Below the pieces are notes generated by a model. The model did no database searches. It was not told where the DNA came from and saw only the letters and a list, made by a program, of their open reading frames with translations. This document shows, piece after piece, positions 1 through 8,077 of a DNA stretch of 64,000 bases; position 1 is the first letter of the stretch; each line of letters begins with the position of its first letter. The stretch comes from CBDFLT01 sp965249225 (lineage in GTDB: Bacteria; Chloroflexota; Dehalococcoidia; Lucifugimonadales; G963668185), in NCBI GenBank assembly GCA_965249225.1, contig CBDFLT010000008.1, positions 186,001 to 250,000 on the forward strand, given 5' to 3'. The position numbers and the translations under genes were made by a program.

Positions 1-128
1 ATCCCCTCTATGACGATCCGTACCTTCTCCTCAGGTGTGTACTTGCGACGTGTAACGTTTCTGGTCCGTCGGACCACCTGCCTCGCGTTCTCGTCGGCTT
101 GATCGTAGCTTCGACTGACTTCCTGCAT
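1..128 (-). CDS. IS3-family transposase OrfA, N-terminal part (runs off window)
   Basis: This is the minus-strand start of the helix-turn-helix OrfA. It corresponds to the first codons of the full copy at 15341-15703. The ATG at 128-126 has an AAAGGAG ribosome site five bases upstream. Only about 42 residues are visible, up to the start of the DNA-binding region. OrfA normally pairs with OrfB, which carries the DDE catalytic domain and here would lie left of the window. Confidence 0.85.
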   Translation of the reverse strand, partial: MQEVSRSYDQADENARQVVRRTRNVTRRKYTPEEKVRIVIEG

Positions 129-240
129 CCTGGCTCCTTTCACTTCCGTGAATCTACTCTCCTACCTGAGCCAGGACAATCGCCTTAATTGTCGCTTCTC
201 AATTCCCCATCAGCTGTCCCAAATGTGCTGACGATACACA
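1..240 (-). mobile_element. Right-hand end of an IS3-family element, cut by the window edge
   Basis: Bases 1-240 match bases 15576-15815 of the complete element at 14275-15815 almost base for base. They hold the start of orfA on the minus strand and the terminal repeat, whose outermost bases read TGTGTATCGTCAG on the minus strand. The element stops at 240 and MMPL coding sequence begins at once. It shares CCAGGACA and CCCAAATG with the extra end fragment at 15816-15992, whereas the complete copy has CCAGGATA and CCCATATG. The left part lies outside the window, so completeness and target duplication cannot be judged. Confidence 0.93.
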
Positions 241-1592
241 GCATTGCCGTGGTGCTGGCCCTTATCGGTATGCTGCTGGTCCCCTTCAACGTCTTCATCG
301 GTCTCGCCATCGGCGCCATTTTGGTGGTCATCGCCTCAGTCTTGGCCGCCATGACCCTTCTGCCCGCGATTCTAAGTCTATTGGGCGATCGGATCAATAA
401 GTTGTCGATCCCATGGTTCGGCAGGGACCGAGCCGCGTTAGGGGAGGAGCGGGCCGGCGGCTTCTGGGACTGGATTTCTCATGCGGTCATGCGGCAGCCA
501 GTGCTCAGCCTACTTTTGGCCGGAGGGCTCCTCGTGGCCGCCGCCGTTCCCGTATTCAACCTCCATACCGGGTTCGCCGGTGTCAGCACCATGCCCGACG
601 ACGCTCAGTCCAAGCGAGGGTTCGATGTTCTCGACGAAAATTTCTCGGCTGGAGACGTCACGCCGGCGCAGATAGTCATCGAGGGCGACATCCGCTCCGA
701 GCCAGTCCAGGACGGGATCGATAATTTGAAGGTGGCTATGGCTACGGACCAAGATGGTGCCTTCGGCTTCTCACAACCTCTGGAGGTGAACCAGGCAGGA
801 ACTCTGGCGCTGCTTACGGTGCCGGTAGCTGGTGATGCCGCCGAAAATGTGGCCGAGGACGCCATCAGGCGGCTCCGACGTCAGTATGTCCCCGAGGCTT
901 TTGCGGGAGTTCCGGGGGCAAAGATACACGTGACGGGTGAGACCGCATATAACCTGGACTTCTATGACACGTCTAACGAGGCCACGCGCTTCGTATTCCC
1001 CTTCGTCCTCGGCATGAGCTTCCTTCTGCTGATGCTCGTCTTCCACTCCATCATCGTGCCGCTTAAGGCCATCCTCCTGAACCTGCTATCCGTTGGAGCT
1101 ACCTATGGAATCCTGGTGCTGGCCTTCCAGAATGGATGGGGGGAAAATCTGGGTATTTTGACGCAGTATGACATCATCGAGGCATGGATCCCCCTTTTCC
1201 TCTTCTCCATCCTGTTCGGCCTGTCCATGGACTATCACGTCTTCCTCCTGAGCCGTATCAGGGAGCGTTTCGACCAAACACAGGACAACGCCGGCTCAGT
1301 GGCCTTCGGCATTCGTACCACGGGACGCCTCATCACCGGTGCGGCCCTGACCATGGTGGCCGTGTTCTGGTCATTTGCGGCCGGTGACATAATCGGCTTG
1401 CAGCAGATGGGCTTCGGCCTGGGGACCGCCATACTGCTGGACGCCACCATCGTTCGCATGATCCTGGTGCCGGCGAGCATGAAACTCCTCGGCGAGTGGA
1501 ACTGGTATCTGCCTTCGGTGCTGAATTGGCTGCCCGATTTCCGCGTGGAGACGGCTCGGGAGGAAGATGTAGTACCCGCCTCTCTGGACTAA
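241..1592 (+). pseudogene. MMPL/RND-family transporter, 5' half removed by IS3 insertion
   Basis: About 450 residues of an MMPL-type (RND superfamily) inner-membrane exporter remain. The retained part starts inside the last membrane helices of the first repeat (TLLPAILSLLGDRIN), then the periplasmic loop, then the complete second repeat with the family signature GLSMDYHVFLLSRIRERF near residue 350. MMPL proteins have two such repeats, so roughly the first 280-300 residues are missing. The open frame extends into the IS to a TTG at 189, giving a short IS-derived leader, but there is no signal that this makes a working protein. The gene ends normally at TAA 1590-1592. The missing half may lie beyond the other end of the IS. 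About 180 bases of featureless DNA follow. Confidence 0.85.
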
Positions 1593-1776
1593 TTGGGATA
1601 ACCGGACTCACCTTGGCCGCCGTCGCGACGCACGTGACCGTGCTGTCACGCGCCGCTTTCGACCGCCCACCGCTTTTCGGTTACGTCATACGCTCACAGT
1701 CGTCGTCGGTAGCTGTTTTCGCATGAGCGATCGATGATTCAGGGGGCGCCATGCGTGTGGTGGAGCGGTAGCCCCT

Positions 1777-2490
1777 TTACGGTTTTGTCCCGGAGATGGC
1801 GGCACTGAACCAGAACTGTTCCTGGCCGGGAGGGCTCTTCATCTCCAGCTGGACGTCCTCGAAACCCGCCTCGCGGACCTTGGAGGCATACTCCTCCGCC
1901 GGTAGAGAACCGGAGATACAGCCTGTCAAGAGAGCCATGTCTTCCGTCTCCTCCCTCGTAGCGGTACGCGTCAGGACGATGTCCGACACCATGAGACGGC
2001 CCCCGCTGCGCAGCACTCGGAAGGCTTCTTTGAAGACGGCATCCTTGTTTGGGGCCAGGTTGATAACACAGTTTGAGATGACCACATCGACACTGGCATC
2101 CTCAATCGGTATTGCTTCAATGTCGCCCTGACGGAACGAGACGTTGCTGAGTCCGAGCTTGCTCGCGTTCTCCCTGGCCTTTTCGATCATAGCCGGGGTG
2201 AAATCCACACCGGTAACCAAGCCTTGAGGCCCTACTTCCCGTGCGGCCAGAAAGCAGTCCAGTCCCGCTCCGCTGCCCAGATCAAGGACCCGCTCGCCCG
2301 GGCGAAGGCTGGCCAGGGCGACGGGGTTGCCACACCCAAAGCTGACCACGCCATCCGGTATGGCTTCCAGGACTTCTGTCGGATATGTAACACCGCATCC
2401 ATCCTCACCCTCGCAACAGGATGAGGGCGTTTTGAGTTTCTCCGTGTAGACTAGGGAGATATGAGTCTTAGCCTCTTTTGGTGTCGTTAT
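1777..2490 (-). CDS. arsM: Arsenite S-adenosylmethionine methyltransferase
   Basis: The protein methylates trivalent arsenic using SAM. It shows the SAM motif VLDLGSGAGLDC, the ArsM signature GCGNPVALASL, the metal-binding cysteine in ISNCVINLAP, and a later cysteine in LLTGCISGSLP. The only standard start codon is GTG at 2349, which begins at VSFGCGNP and drops the normal N-terminus. Coding-like sequence continues 47 codons upstream, including a Cys-Cys pair (PSSCCEGEDGCG) expected in ArsM. It reaches an ATA at 2490-2488 placed six bases after a perfect GGAGG (2501-2497); a TGA lies a few codons further up. From ATA the protein is 237 residues, a normal ArsM length. Either ATA is used or the ATG has mutated. 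The gene overlaps the end of arsR by 23 bases, implying co-transcription under ArsR control. Confidence 0.85.
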   Translation of the reverse strand: MTTPKEAKTHISLVYTEKLKTPSSCCEGEDGCGVTYPTEVLEAIPDGVVSFGCGNPVALASLRPGERVLDLGSGAGLDCFLAAREVGPQGLVTGVDFTPAMIEKARENASKLGLSNVSFRQGDIEAIPIEDASVDVVISNCVINLAPNKDAVFKEAFRVLRSGGRLMVSDIVLTRTATREETEDMALLTGCISGSLPAEEYASKVREAGFEDVQLEMKSPPGQEQFWFSAAISGTKP

Positions 2491-2842
2491 GGGTCTCCTC
2501 CAAACTCTTCAATGTTCGTGAACGGTTATAGCCAGTCCCTTCGCCGACATCCGTAGAGAGCTTCGCAACGGCCTCATGCAATGCGGCCAAGGCACCAGGT
2601 GCCAGGCAGTAGCAGACCGCTGGGCCCTCCACCTCTCCGACGATGAGGCCTGCATCCTTCAAGACTTTGAGGTGCTGAGACACCGTGGACTGAGAAAGGG
2701 GCAGCTCATCTACCACCTCTCCGCAGATACACCTCTGGCGCTGTCCCAGAATGCGGAGGATACGAATTCGAGCCGGGTGGGCCAACGCATGGAAAATCTT
2801 CACCAGCCTCTGATCCGTGTCCAGTAGTGGAATGGCCTTCAT
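2468..2842 (-). CDS. arsR: ArsR-family metalloregulatory repressor
   Basis: This is a 124-residue winged-helix repressor. The helix-turn-helix core is at residues 45-75 (LPLSQSTVSQHLKVLKDAGL), preceded by RCICGEVV, which supplies a Cys-x-Cys pair suited to arsenite sensing. The C-terminal tail is rich in charged residues. The ATG at 2842 has a GAGG eight bases upstream. It is first in a two-gene operon with arsM. A perfect inverted repeat lies 33 bases upstream at 2875-2896, the likely binding site, so autoregulation and arsenic induction are inferred. Confidence 0.9.
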   Translation of the reverse strand: MKAIPLLDTDQRLVKIFHALAHPARIRILRILGQRQRCICGEVVDELPLSQSTVSQHLKVLKDAGLIVGEVEGPAVCYCLAPGALAALHEAVAKLSTDVGEGTGYNRSRTLKSLEETHNDTKRG

Positions 2843-2874
2843 AGCCCGAGCCTCATGCAGCGATCATACTTCTC

Positions 2875-2896
2875 TTTATCGTAATTTTACGATAAA
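2875..2896. promoter_or_regulatory. Palindromic operator upstream of arsR
   Basis: Two perfect ten-base arms, TTTATCGTAA and TTACGATAAA, are separated by TT. The site lies between arsR and the divergent tdh gene. Size and place match ArsR/SmtB operators. It may also affect tdh, which begins 166 bases away on the other side. Confidence 0.75.
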
Positions 2897-3061
2897 GTAT
2901 CCGCATCCGTCAATCACACGGATTCGCAAGACCGCAGGGCCTCTGTGATCGCTACCCGGTCTTGCCAAATTGTTCGAGTCGTACACCCTCTGGACGTACA
3001 CTGGTAGAATGTCAGCACCACTACGATACCCTAACGTTCGAAGTGCCCATTGGAGGGGTCT

Positions 3062-4201
3062 ATGGTCGGAAAGATGCTTGCCGTCCGCAAAGTGAGGAAA
3101 GAGAAGGGACTGGTGGTGGAAGAGGTCCCCATCCCCGACGTCGGACCCGATGAGGTGCTTATTGCCGTCGAGGCCGCCAGCATCTGCGGCACCGATCTGC
3201 ATATCTGGAAGTGGGACCAGTGGAGCTCACAGCGCATCAAACCGCCTCTGACCCTGGGCCACGAGTTCGCCGGCACCGTGGTAGAGGTGGGGCAAGCCGT
3301 GGAGCGCGCCAAGGTGGGGGACTACGTCTCGGCAGAGAGCCATGTCACCTGCGGGGCGTGCTTCCAGTGTCGCACCGGGCAGGCCCAAATGTGTCCTCAA
3401 ACCCGGGTGCTGGGCGTGGACCGCGATGGCGCCTTCGCCGATTACGTAGCGCTTCCCGAGAAGGTTATCTGGCAGAATGACCGCAGCAAGTTGCCTCCGG
3501 AGATCGCCACCTTACAGGAACCCTTTGGCAACGCGGTGATCGCTACGCTGGCGCACGACCTCGCCGGCCATAGTGTGGGGGTCCTCGGCTGCGGCCCCAT
3601 TGGGCTGTTCTCTATCGGGATAGCCCGGGCGTCGGGCGCGACCCGTGTGCTTGCCGTGGACCTGAACGATCACCGGCTGACGTTGGCCAAGACCATGGGC
3701 GCCCATGATGTTTTCAACCCTGCCCGCGACGGCGCACGTGGCGACATCGCGCGGTGGCTGGTGGATACGAACGGGGGGTTAGGCGTCGACATCGTGCTGG
3801 AGATGAGCGGTGCTGAGTCCGCTATCGAGGCCGCCTTGCAAGGCGTACGCAACGGCGGACGCGTCACCCTTCTCGGAATCCCGTCCAGCCCGGTTCGTAT
3901 AGATGTTGCCGAAGATATGATTTTCAAGAATCTGACGGTCCTCGCGGTGCATGGGCGGCGCATCTTCGAGACGTGGTACAGGACCCGCTGGCTGCTGGAG
4001 AGCGAGGTTGTCGACATTAGGCCTCTCATCACCCAAGAGATGGCCCTCGAGAATATCGATGAAGCCATGGCTTTGCTGGCCACTGGGGATGCCTGCAAGA
4101 TCATCCTGTGCCCCAAGTCGGCGGCGGAACTGACTAAAGGCCGCGCCGAAGAGCGGGAAGAGCCGGATGCCAGCGCGCGTCAGCTCACCGTGCATCCATA
4201 G
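3062..4201 (+). CDS. tdh: L-threonine 3-dehydrogenase, zinc-dependent MDR family
   Basis: Oxidises L-threonine to 2-amino-3-ketobutyrate with NAD. The 379-residue protein has the catalytic zinc site (ICGTDLHIWKWD, GHEFAG), the structural zinc cysteines (CGACFQCRTGQAQMC) and the Rossmann motif GVLGCGPIGLFSIGIA around residue 175. The N-terminal ICGTDLHIW and the ESHVTCGAC spacing are characteristic of threonine rather than alcohol dehydrogenases. ATG 3062 is chosen because GGAGG ends five bases before it; an in-frame TTG at 3050 lies ahead of that site. The convergent neighbour is threonine aldolase, another threonine-to-glycine enzyme. A related polyol dehydrogenase activity cannot be excluded. 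Confidence 0.82.
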   Translation: MVGKMLAVRKVRKEKGLVVEEVPIPDVGPDEVLIAVEAASICGTDLHIWKWDQWSSQRIKPPLTLGHEFAGTVVEVGQAVERAKVGDYVSAESHVTCGACFQCRTGQAQMCPQTRVLGVDRDGAFADYVALPEKVIWQNDRSKLPPEIATLQEPFGNAVIATLAHDLAGHSVGVLGCGPIGLFSIGIARASGATRVLAVDLNDHRLTLAKTMGAHDVFNPARDGARGDIARWLVDTNGGLGVDIVLEMSGAESAIEAALQGVRNGGRVTLLGIPSSPVRIDVAEDMIFKNLTVLAVHGRRIFETWYRTRWLLESEVVDIRPLITQEMALENIDEAMALLATGDACKIILCPKSAAELTKGRAEEREEPDASARQLTVHP

Positions 4202-4223
4202 GCCGGGCCGACAGCTGCTCCGG

Positions 4224-5264
4224 TCAGGCGCGGGCGAACTCGTGGAAGGTGGAGTCGACGACGTCCAGGGCGTAGTCGATGTCGTCGGCAGTGATGCCGT
4301 AATGGGTGGCGAACCGCCACCTGCGCTCGGCCTTGCCCCCCTTGATTCCCCTCTCCTCCAGCCGCTGGGACACCTCCGCAGGCGAGTCCACCGTGACGTG
4401 GAAGTACACCAGGTTGGTCTGGGGGTCGTCGGGGCCGATTGAGACGCCAGGGGTCTGGCTCAACCCCTTGGCCAGCAGGCGCGCGTTGGCGTGGTCGTCG
4501 GCCAGCCTGTCCACCATGGTCTCCAGGGCCACTATCCCGGCCGCCGCGATGATGCCCACCTGACGCATGGAACCTCCTAGTCTCGTGCGCCAGTAGCGGA
4601 CCTTTTCGACCAGCTCATGGCTGCCGCACACCAGTGAGCCGATGGGGCCGCTCAGCCCCTTGGAGAGACAGAAGCCGACGGTATCGGCGTCCCTGGCCAG
4701 CTCGGCGACAGGGGTCTCCAGATAGACGGAGGCGTTGAATATGCGGGAGCCATCGATGTGCAGTGGGATGTCGTGCTCTCTGGCCACCTGGGCGATGGCC
4801 GCAGTGTCATCCGGCGTCAGCACGCCACCGCCGCAGTGGTTGTGGGTGTTCTCCAACGCGATGAGCCTGGTGGGAGGGAAGTAGATGTGGTCTGGTCGTA
4901 TAGCCGCCCTGACCTCGTCGGGGTCCAGCATGCCTCGGTCGTCGTTATGAACGGTGCGTGGGTGGACCCCGCCCAGTATGGATGCGTTGCCCTGCTCGTA
5001 GAGGTAGATGTGGGCCTTGTCGCCCAGGATCATCTCGTCGCCCCGCTGGCAGTGGGCGAGAATCGCCGTCAGGTTGGCCATCGTCCCGCTGGGGACGAGT
5101 ATGGCGGCCTCTTTGCCAAGCATCTCGGCGGCCATGGCCTCCAGACGGTTGAGAGTCGGGTCGTCTCTGTATTCGTCGTCCCCGACCTCGGCCTCGGCCA
5201 TGGCCCTGCGCATCTCAGGCGTGGGATGCGTCACGGTGTCGCTTCGGAAATCGATGACTCGCAT
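4224..5264 (-). CDS. ltaE: Low-specificity L-threonine aldolase
   Basis: PLP-dependent cleavage of L-threonine to glycine and acetaldehyde. Fold-type I features are clear: the N-terminal IDFRSDTVTHPT, the PSGTMANL phosphate loop near residue 60, the HIDGSRIFNA aspartate that binds the pyridine nitrogen, and the Schiff-base lysine in CLSKGLSGPIGS near residue 200. The length of 346 residues is typical. ATG 5264 is preceded by GGGAG; an upstream in-frame start at 5324 would add a non-conserved tail. It converges with tdh, leaving only 22 bases between the stops and no obvious terminator. Confidence 0.92.
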   Translation of the reverse strand: MRVIDFRSDTVTHPTPEMRRAMAEAEVGDDEYRDDPTLNRLEAMAAEMLGKEAAILVPSGTMANLTAILAHCQRGDEMILGDKAHIYLYEQGNASILGGVHPRTVHNDDRGMLDPDEVRAAIRPDHIYFPPTRLIALENTHNHCGGGVLTPDDTAAIAQVAREHDIPLHIDGSRIFNASVYLETPVAELARDADTVGFCLSKGLSGPIGSLVCGSHELVEKVRYWRTRLGGSMRQVGIIAAAGIVALETMVDRLADDHANARLLAKGLSQTPGVSIGPDDPQTNLVYFHVTVDSPAEVSQRLEERGIKGGKAERRWRFATHYGITADDIDYALDVVDSTFHEFARA

Positions 5265-5400
5265 GAGGTCTCCCGGGTGACGGATTACGTGGCGAGCATC
5301 AATTCTAGCAACACCGCTTGTCAAACGCCATAGCGTCGTCCGACATTGGCAGGGTTGTGGGGCGATTAGATTCTTCGTCCGCCCGAGGCGAACTCAGAAT

Positions 5401-5736
5401 CTACATGGGCCGTGGCATAGTTTCGTGGACCTCGATTTCGCAACCGCCTGCCCACTCGAGGTGCGGATGCCCTTCGAGCAGTGCTTTGGCTCCCTCCATA
5501 TTCTCCGCCTGCAAGATCGAGTAGCCGACAACACTCTTGTCGCTTGTAGAGCTTCCCGACTTGCTAAGCTTTTGTCCGCCGGTGAGCGGAGCGCCGAGGT
5601 CAACTAGACCCTCGCCACATCTCGCTACCCACTCCATCCAAGGCTTCATGCCCTCCTGCATCTGTTCTGGGGTAGCATTCGCCATCTGTTCGATTACTGA
5701 TGTTGGAGCGTGATAGATTACGATAAACTTCTTCAT
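5401..5736 (-). CDS. YCII-related protein
   Basis: A 111-residue protein of the YCII / dimeric alpha-beta barrel family. It starts MKKFIVIYHAP, has an amphipathic central helix (TPEQMQEGMKPWMEWVARCGEGLVDLG) and ends with a HPHLEWAGGCEIEVHE strand, which carries the histidine usual in YCII proteins. These proteins are mostly uncharacterised small enzymes or sigma-factor partners. AGAGAGG precedes ATG 5736. It lies downstream of the amidohydrolase on the same strand with an 80-base gap, so co-transcription is possible. No specific substrate can be given. Confidence 0.8.
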   Translation of the reverse strand: MKKFIVIYHAPTSVIEQMANATPEQMQEGMKPWMEWVARCGEGLVDLGAPLTGGQKLSKSGSSTSDKSVVGYSILQAENMEGAKALLEGHPHLEWAGGCEIEVHETMPRPM

Positions 5737-5816
5737 GGTCCCTACCTCTCTTTTCGATCATTATGGCGGACTTTGTCACTCTGAGTGGAGCAAAGGCCCC
5801 GCGCCTCATCTGTGGC

Positions 5817-7082
5817 TCAGGTGTGATTTCCCCGGTCCACCAGGTTACCGGCCTGGAACACGTCCACAACGTTGTGCAGCGCCCCGATGTCCTTTGATGG
5901 ATTGCCGTCCACCACCAGGACGTCCGCCTGCTTGCCCTCTTCGAGGGTGCCCGCCTGGTCGTCGATCCAGCATGACCTAGCCGAGTCGGCCGTGGCGGCG
6001 ACGATGGCCTCCATGGGAGACATGCCGGCCATGACGTGTTCGCCGACCTCATGCTGGAAGCCACCCATCTGGTAGATGTCCCAGGCTGAATCGGAGCCGC
6101 ACACCTGGGTGATTCCCGCCTCTCTGTTTTTGGGGAAGCATTCGACGATGTAATCGAAGAGCTTGCGGATGTCCTCTAGCTCGGCCTGCTCGTGTTCCAC
6201 AAGCGTTCCGGCGTCCCTCTTGCCCTCCAGGTTCGATACGATGCCGGCGACGATATGGAGGGTCGGGTTGAGGAAGACGCCCTGCTCGGCCATGCGCTCG
6301 GCTATGCGCGGCTGATAGCGCGGGGTGCCGTCCGGGTCTCTGTGGAATCCGTGGACAATGGTGTCGACTCCGGCGTCCAGACCGTTGATCATGCCCTGAG
6401 ATGAAAGGCAGTGGGCCACGGTGTGCTTGCCAAACTTGTGCGCCTCCTCAACGATGGCTCTGAGCTCGTCTACATTGAAAGACGGCAGCAGATCGAAGGA
6501 TGTGCGGGTGGAGCCGCCGGTGGCGGTGATCTTGATGAAGTCGGCGCCCTCCTTAATGAGCTGGCGTACTGCGGCCCGGCACTCGTCGGGCCCGGTGGCC
6601 TGGATGCCGAAGTAGCTCAGGTGTCCGCCGACGATGGCGAGGGGCCTTCCTGAGAGTATCAGCCTGGGCGCGGGGGTGATGCCCATCTTCGCCGCCTCGC
6701 GCAGCATGAGAGTGGTCTGGTGCTTGGCGCCGCAGTCGCGCACGGTGGTGACGCCCGAGAAGAGGTGCTTCCTGGCGTTGTGCGCCGCCTGCAGTGTGAG
6801 TACCTCGTCGGGCAGAGTGGCGAGGTCGTCGCCCCTGCGGCCGTCGCCGAAGCCGTTGAGGTGGACGTGGCAGTCGATGAGGCCAGGGAGGACGGTCTTG
6901 TCCTCGTAGTTGAGCACCTGGACGTCTGCGCCTTCGGGGGGCACGACGCTCTCCTCGGTGCCCACGGCCCTGACGATGTCGCCTTCGATGAGAAGGGCGC
7001 CCCTCTCCAGGGGAGGGCCTCCCTTGCCGTCGATGAGGCGGGCCGCCGTGATGAGCTTGAGCTTTGCGTTATCCTGGGCCAT
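5817..7082 (-). CDS. Amidohydrolase family protein (imidazolonepropionase-like)
   Basis: A 421-residue metal-dependent hydrolase of the amidohydrolase superfamily. It has an N-terminal composite beta domain, then the metal motif DCHVHLNGFGDG at residues 65-76, the bridging lysine in DFIKITATGG near 190, histidines in TVAHCLSS and TIVHGFHRD, and the catalytic aspartate in VCGSDSAW. The C-terminus closes the beta domain (ADVLVVDGNPSKD). The PGLIDCHVHL pattern fits cyclic amide, dipeptide or imidazolone substrates, but the sequence does not settle which. ATG 7082 follows a GGAG; upstream in-frame codons to 7130 lack this. No signal peptide, so probably cytoplasmic. Confidence 0.88.
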   Translation of the reverse strand: MAQDNAKLKLITAARLIDGKGGPPLERGALLIEGDIVRAVGTEESVVPPEGADVQVLNYEDKTVLPGLIDCHVHLNGFGDGRRGDDLATLPDEVLTLQAAHNARKHLFSGVTTVRDCGAKHQTTLMLREAAKMGITPAPRLILSGRPLAIVGGHLSYFGIQATGPDECRAAVRQLIKEGADFIKITATGGSTRTSFDLLPSFNVDELRAIVEEAHKFGKHTVAHCLSSQGMINGLDAGVDTIVHGFHRDPDGTPRYQPRIAERMAEQGVFLNPTLHIVAGIVSNLEGKRDAGTLVEHEQAELEDIRKLFDYIVECFPKNREAGITQVCGSDSAWDIYQMGGFQHEVGEHVMAGMSPMEAIVAATADSARSCWIDDQAGTLEEGKQADVLVVDGNPSKDIGALHNVVDVFQAGNLVDRGNHT

Positions 7083-7204
7083 ACGCGTCTCCACCGAACA
7101 GATATAAGCCCTGAGCCTGAGGTGTGTCAAGAGAGCCTGAGAGGCCTAACCGCGTGGCTCACAGTGGAATCAAGCGGTTTGACGCGCCCAACGCGTAGAG
7201 GCGA

Positions 7205-7408
7205 CTAGCCGCCTCCCACGGCCCGCACTATCTCTACCTCGTCGCCGTCCGACAGCGTCACGCCGGCCAGCTCGTCTTTGCGCAGCACCGTGCCGTTGTG
7301 CGCGACCGCGATGTGCCGTAGGTCGACGCCGAGGGACCCCACGTATTCCATGAGGTCGATGGGGGCGTCGACCTCGCGCTTCTTACCATTGATCGAGAGG
7401 ACGATCAT
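7205..7408 (-). CDS. thiS: Sulfur carrier protein ThiS
   Basis: A 67-residue beta-grasp protein ending in the Gly-Gly tail (VRAVGGG) that is adenylated and thiocarboxylated to donate sulfur for thiazole synthesis. It has the conserved LSDGDEVEIV strand. The ATG overlaps the thiE stop by four bases, so translation is coupled. It is third in the riboswitch-controlled thiG-thiE-thiS operon. Confidence 0.92.
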   Translation of the reverse strand: MIVLSINGKKREVDAPIDLMEYVGSLGVDLRHIAVAHNGTVLRKDELAGVTLSDGDEVEIVRAVGGG

Positions 7409-8073
7409 ACCGTTCGTGTAGCCCGTTCACCGGGGATGGCGGCCTGGGCTCCTTTCATCGTCTCCATCAGCTCCCGGGCCGACTCGCGGGGATCGGCACT
7501 GAGGGAGATGGCGGTGATCAGGGCCGCGCCGGTCGCTCCGTTTTCGATGGCGGAGGCGGTATTGGTCGGGTTCAGACCTCCGATGGCAAGAAACGGGATA
7601 GTTACCGCATCGCGGACCTGACGAAGCAGGCCGAGTCCGCCTGTGGGTCCGCCGGTGTGCGACTTCGATGGGAATATCGCTCCCACCAGCAGCAGGTCTG
7701 CACCATCCCTTTCCGCAGTAATAGCTCCCTGGGTGCTGTGTACGGACCTTCCCAGCAGCAGGCGCTCTCCGGCCAACCCGCGTGCCGCCGTCACCGGGAG
7801 CCCCTCCTCTCCAAGCTGGACGCCGTCCGCGCCGCACGCCAGGGCGACGTCAACCCTGTCGTTGACGAACAGCAACGCCCTCCCGGCTGTAATCTCACGC
7901 AGGCTGTTAGCGAGGTGGAGCAGGCGTGACGACGATAGGTCCTTTTCCCGTAGCTGGACCATGTTGGCGCCGCCGGCGACCGCCTCGGCCACCACGTCTT
8001 CAAGCGCTCTGCCGGCGGAGTTGCGCCTGTCCGTTACCAGACAGAGACAAGGGGCCGGGATAGCCTGCGACAA
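7405..8073 (-). CDS. thiE: Thiamine-phosphate synthase ThiE
   Basis: Joins thiazole phosphate and HMP diphosphate to form thiamine phosphate. The TIM-barrel signatures are CLVTDRR, the substrate motif MVQLREKDL, NDRVDVALACGADGVQLG, and the phosphate loop LAIGGLNPTN near residue 160. The frame is open to a TTG at 8136, but that codon sits inside thiG with its GGAGG immediately adjacent. TTG 8073 begins four bases after the thiG stop with GGAG eight bases upstream, and puts the family start (LITDRR-like) near the N-terminus. I therefore prefer 8073. Confidence 0.88.
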   Translation of the reverse strand: MSQAIPAPCLCLVTDRRNSAGRALEDVVAEAVAGGANMVQLREKDLSSSRLLHLANSLREITAGRALLFVNDRVDVALACGADGVQLGEEGLPVTAARGLAGERLLLGRSVHSTQGAITAERDGADLLLVGAIFPSKSHTGGPTGGLGLLRQVRDAVTIPFLAIGGLNPTNTASAIENGATGAALITAISLSADPRESARELMETMKGAQAAIPGERATRTV

Positions 8074-8077
8074 ACCG

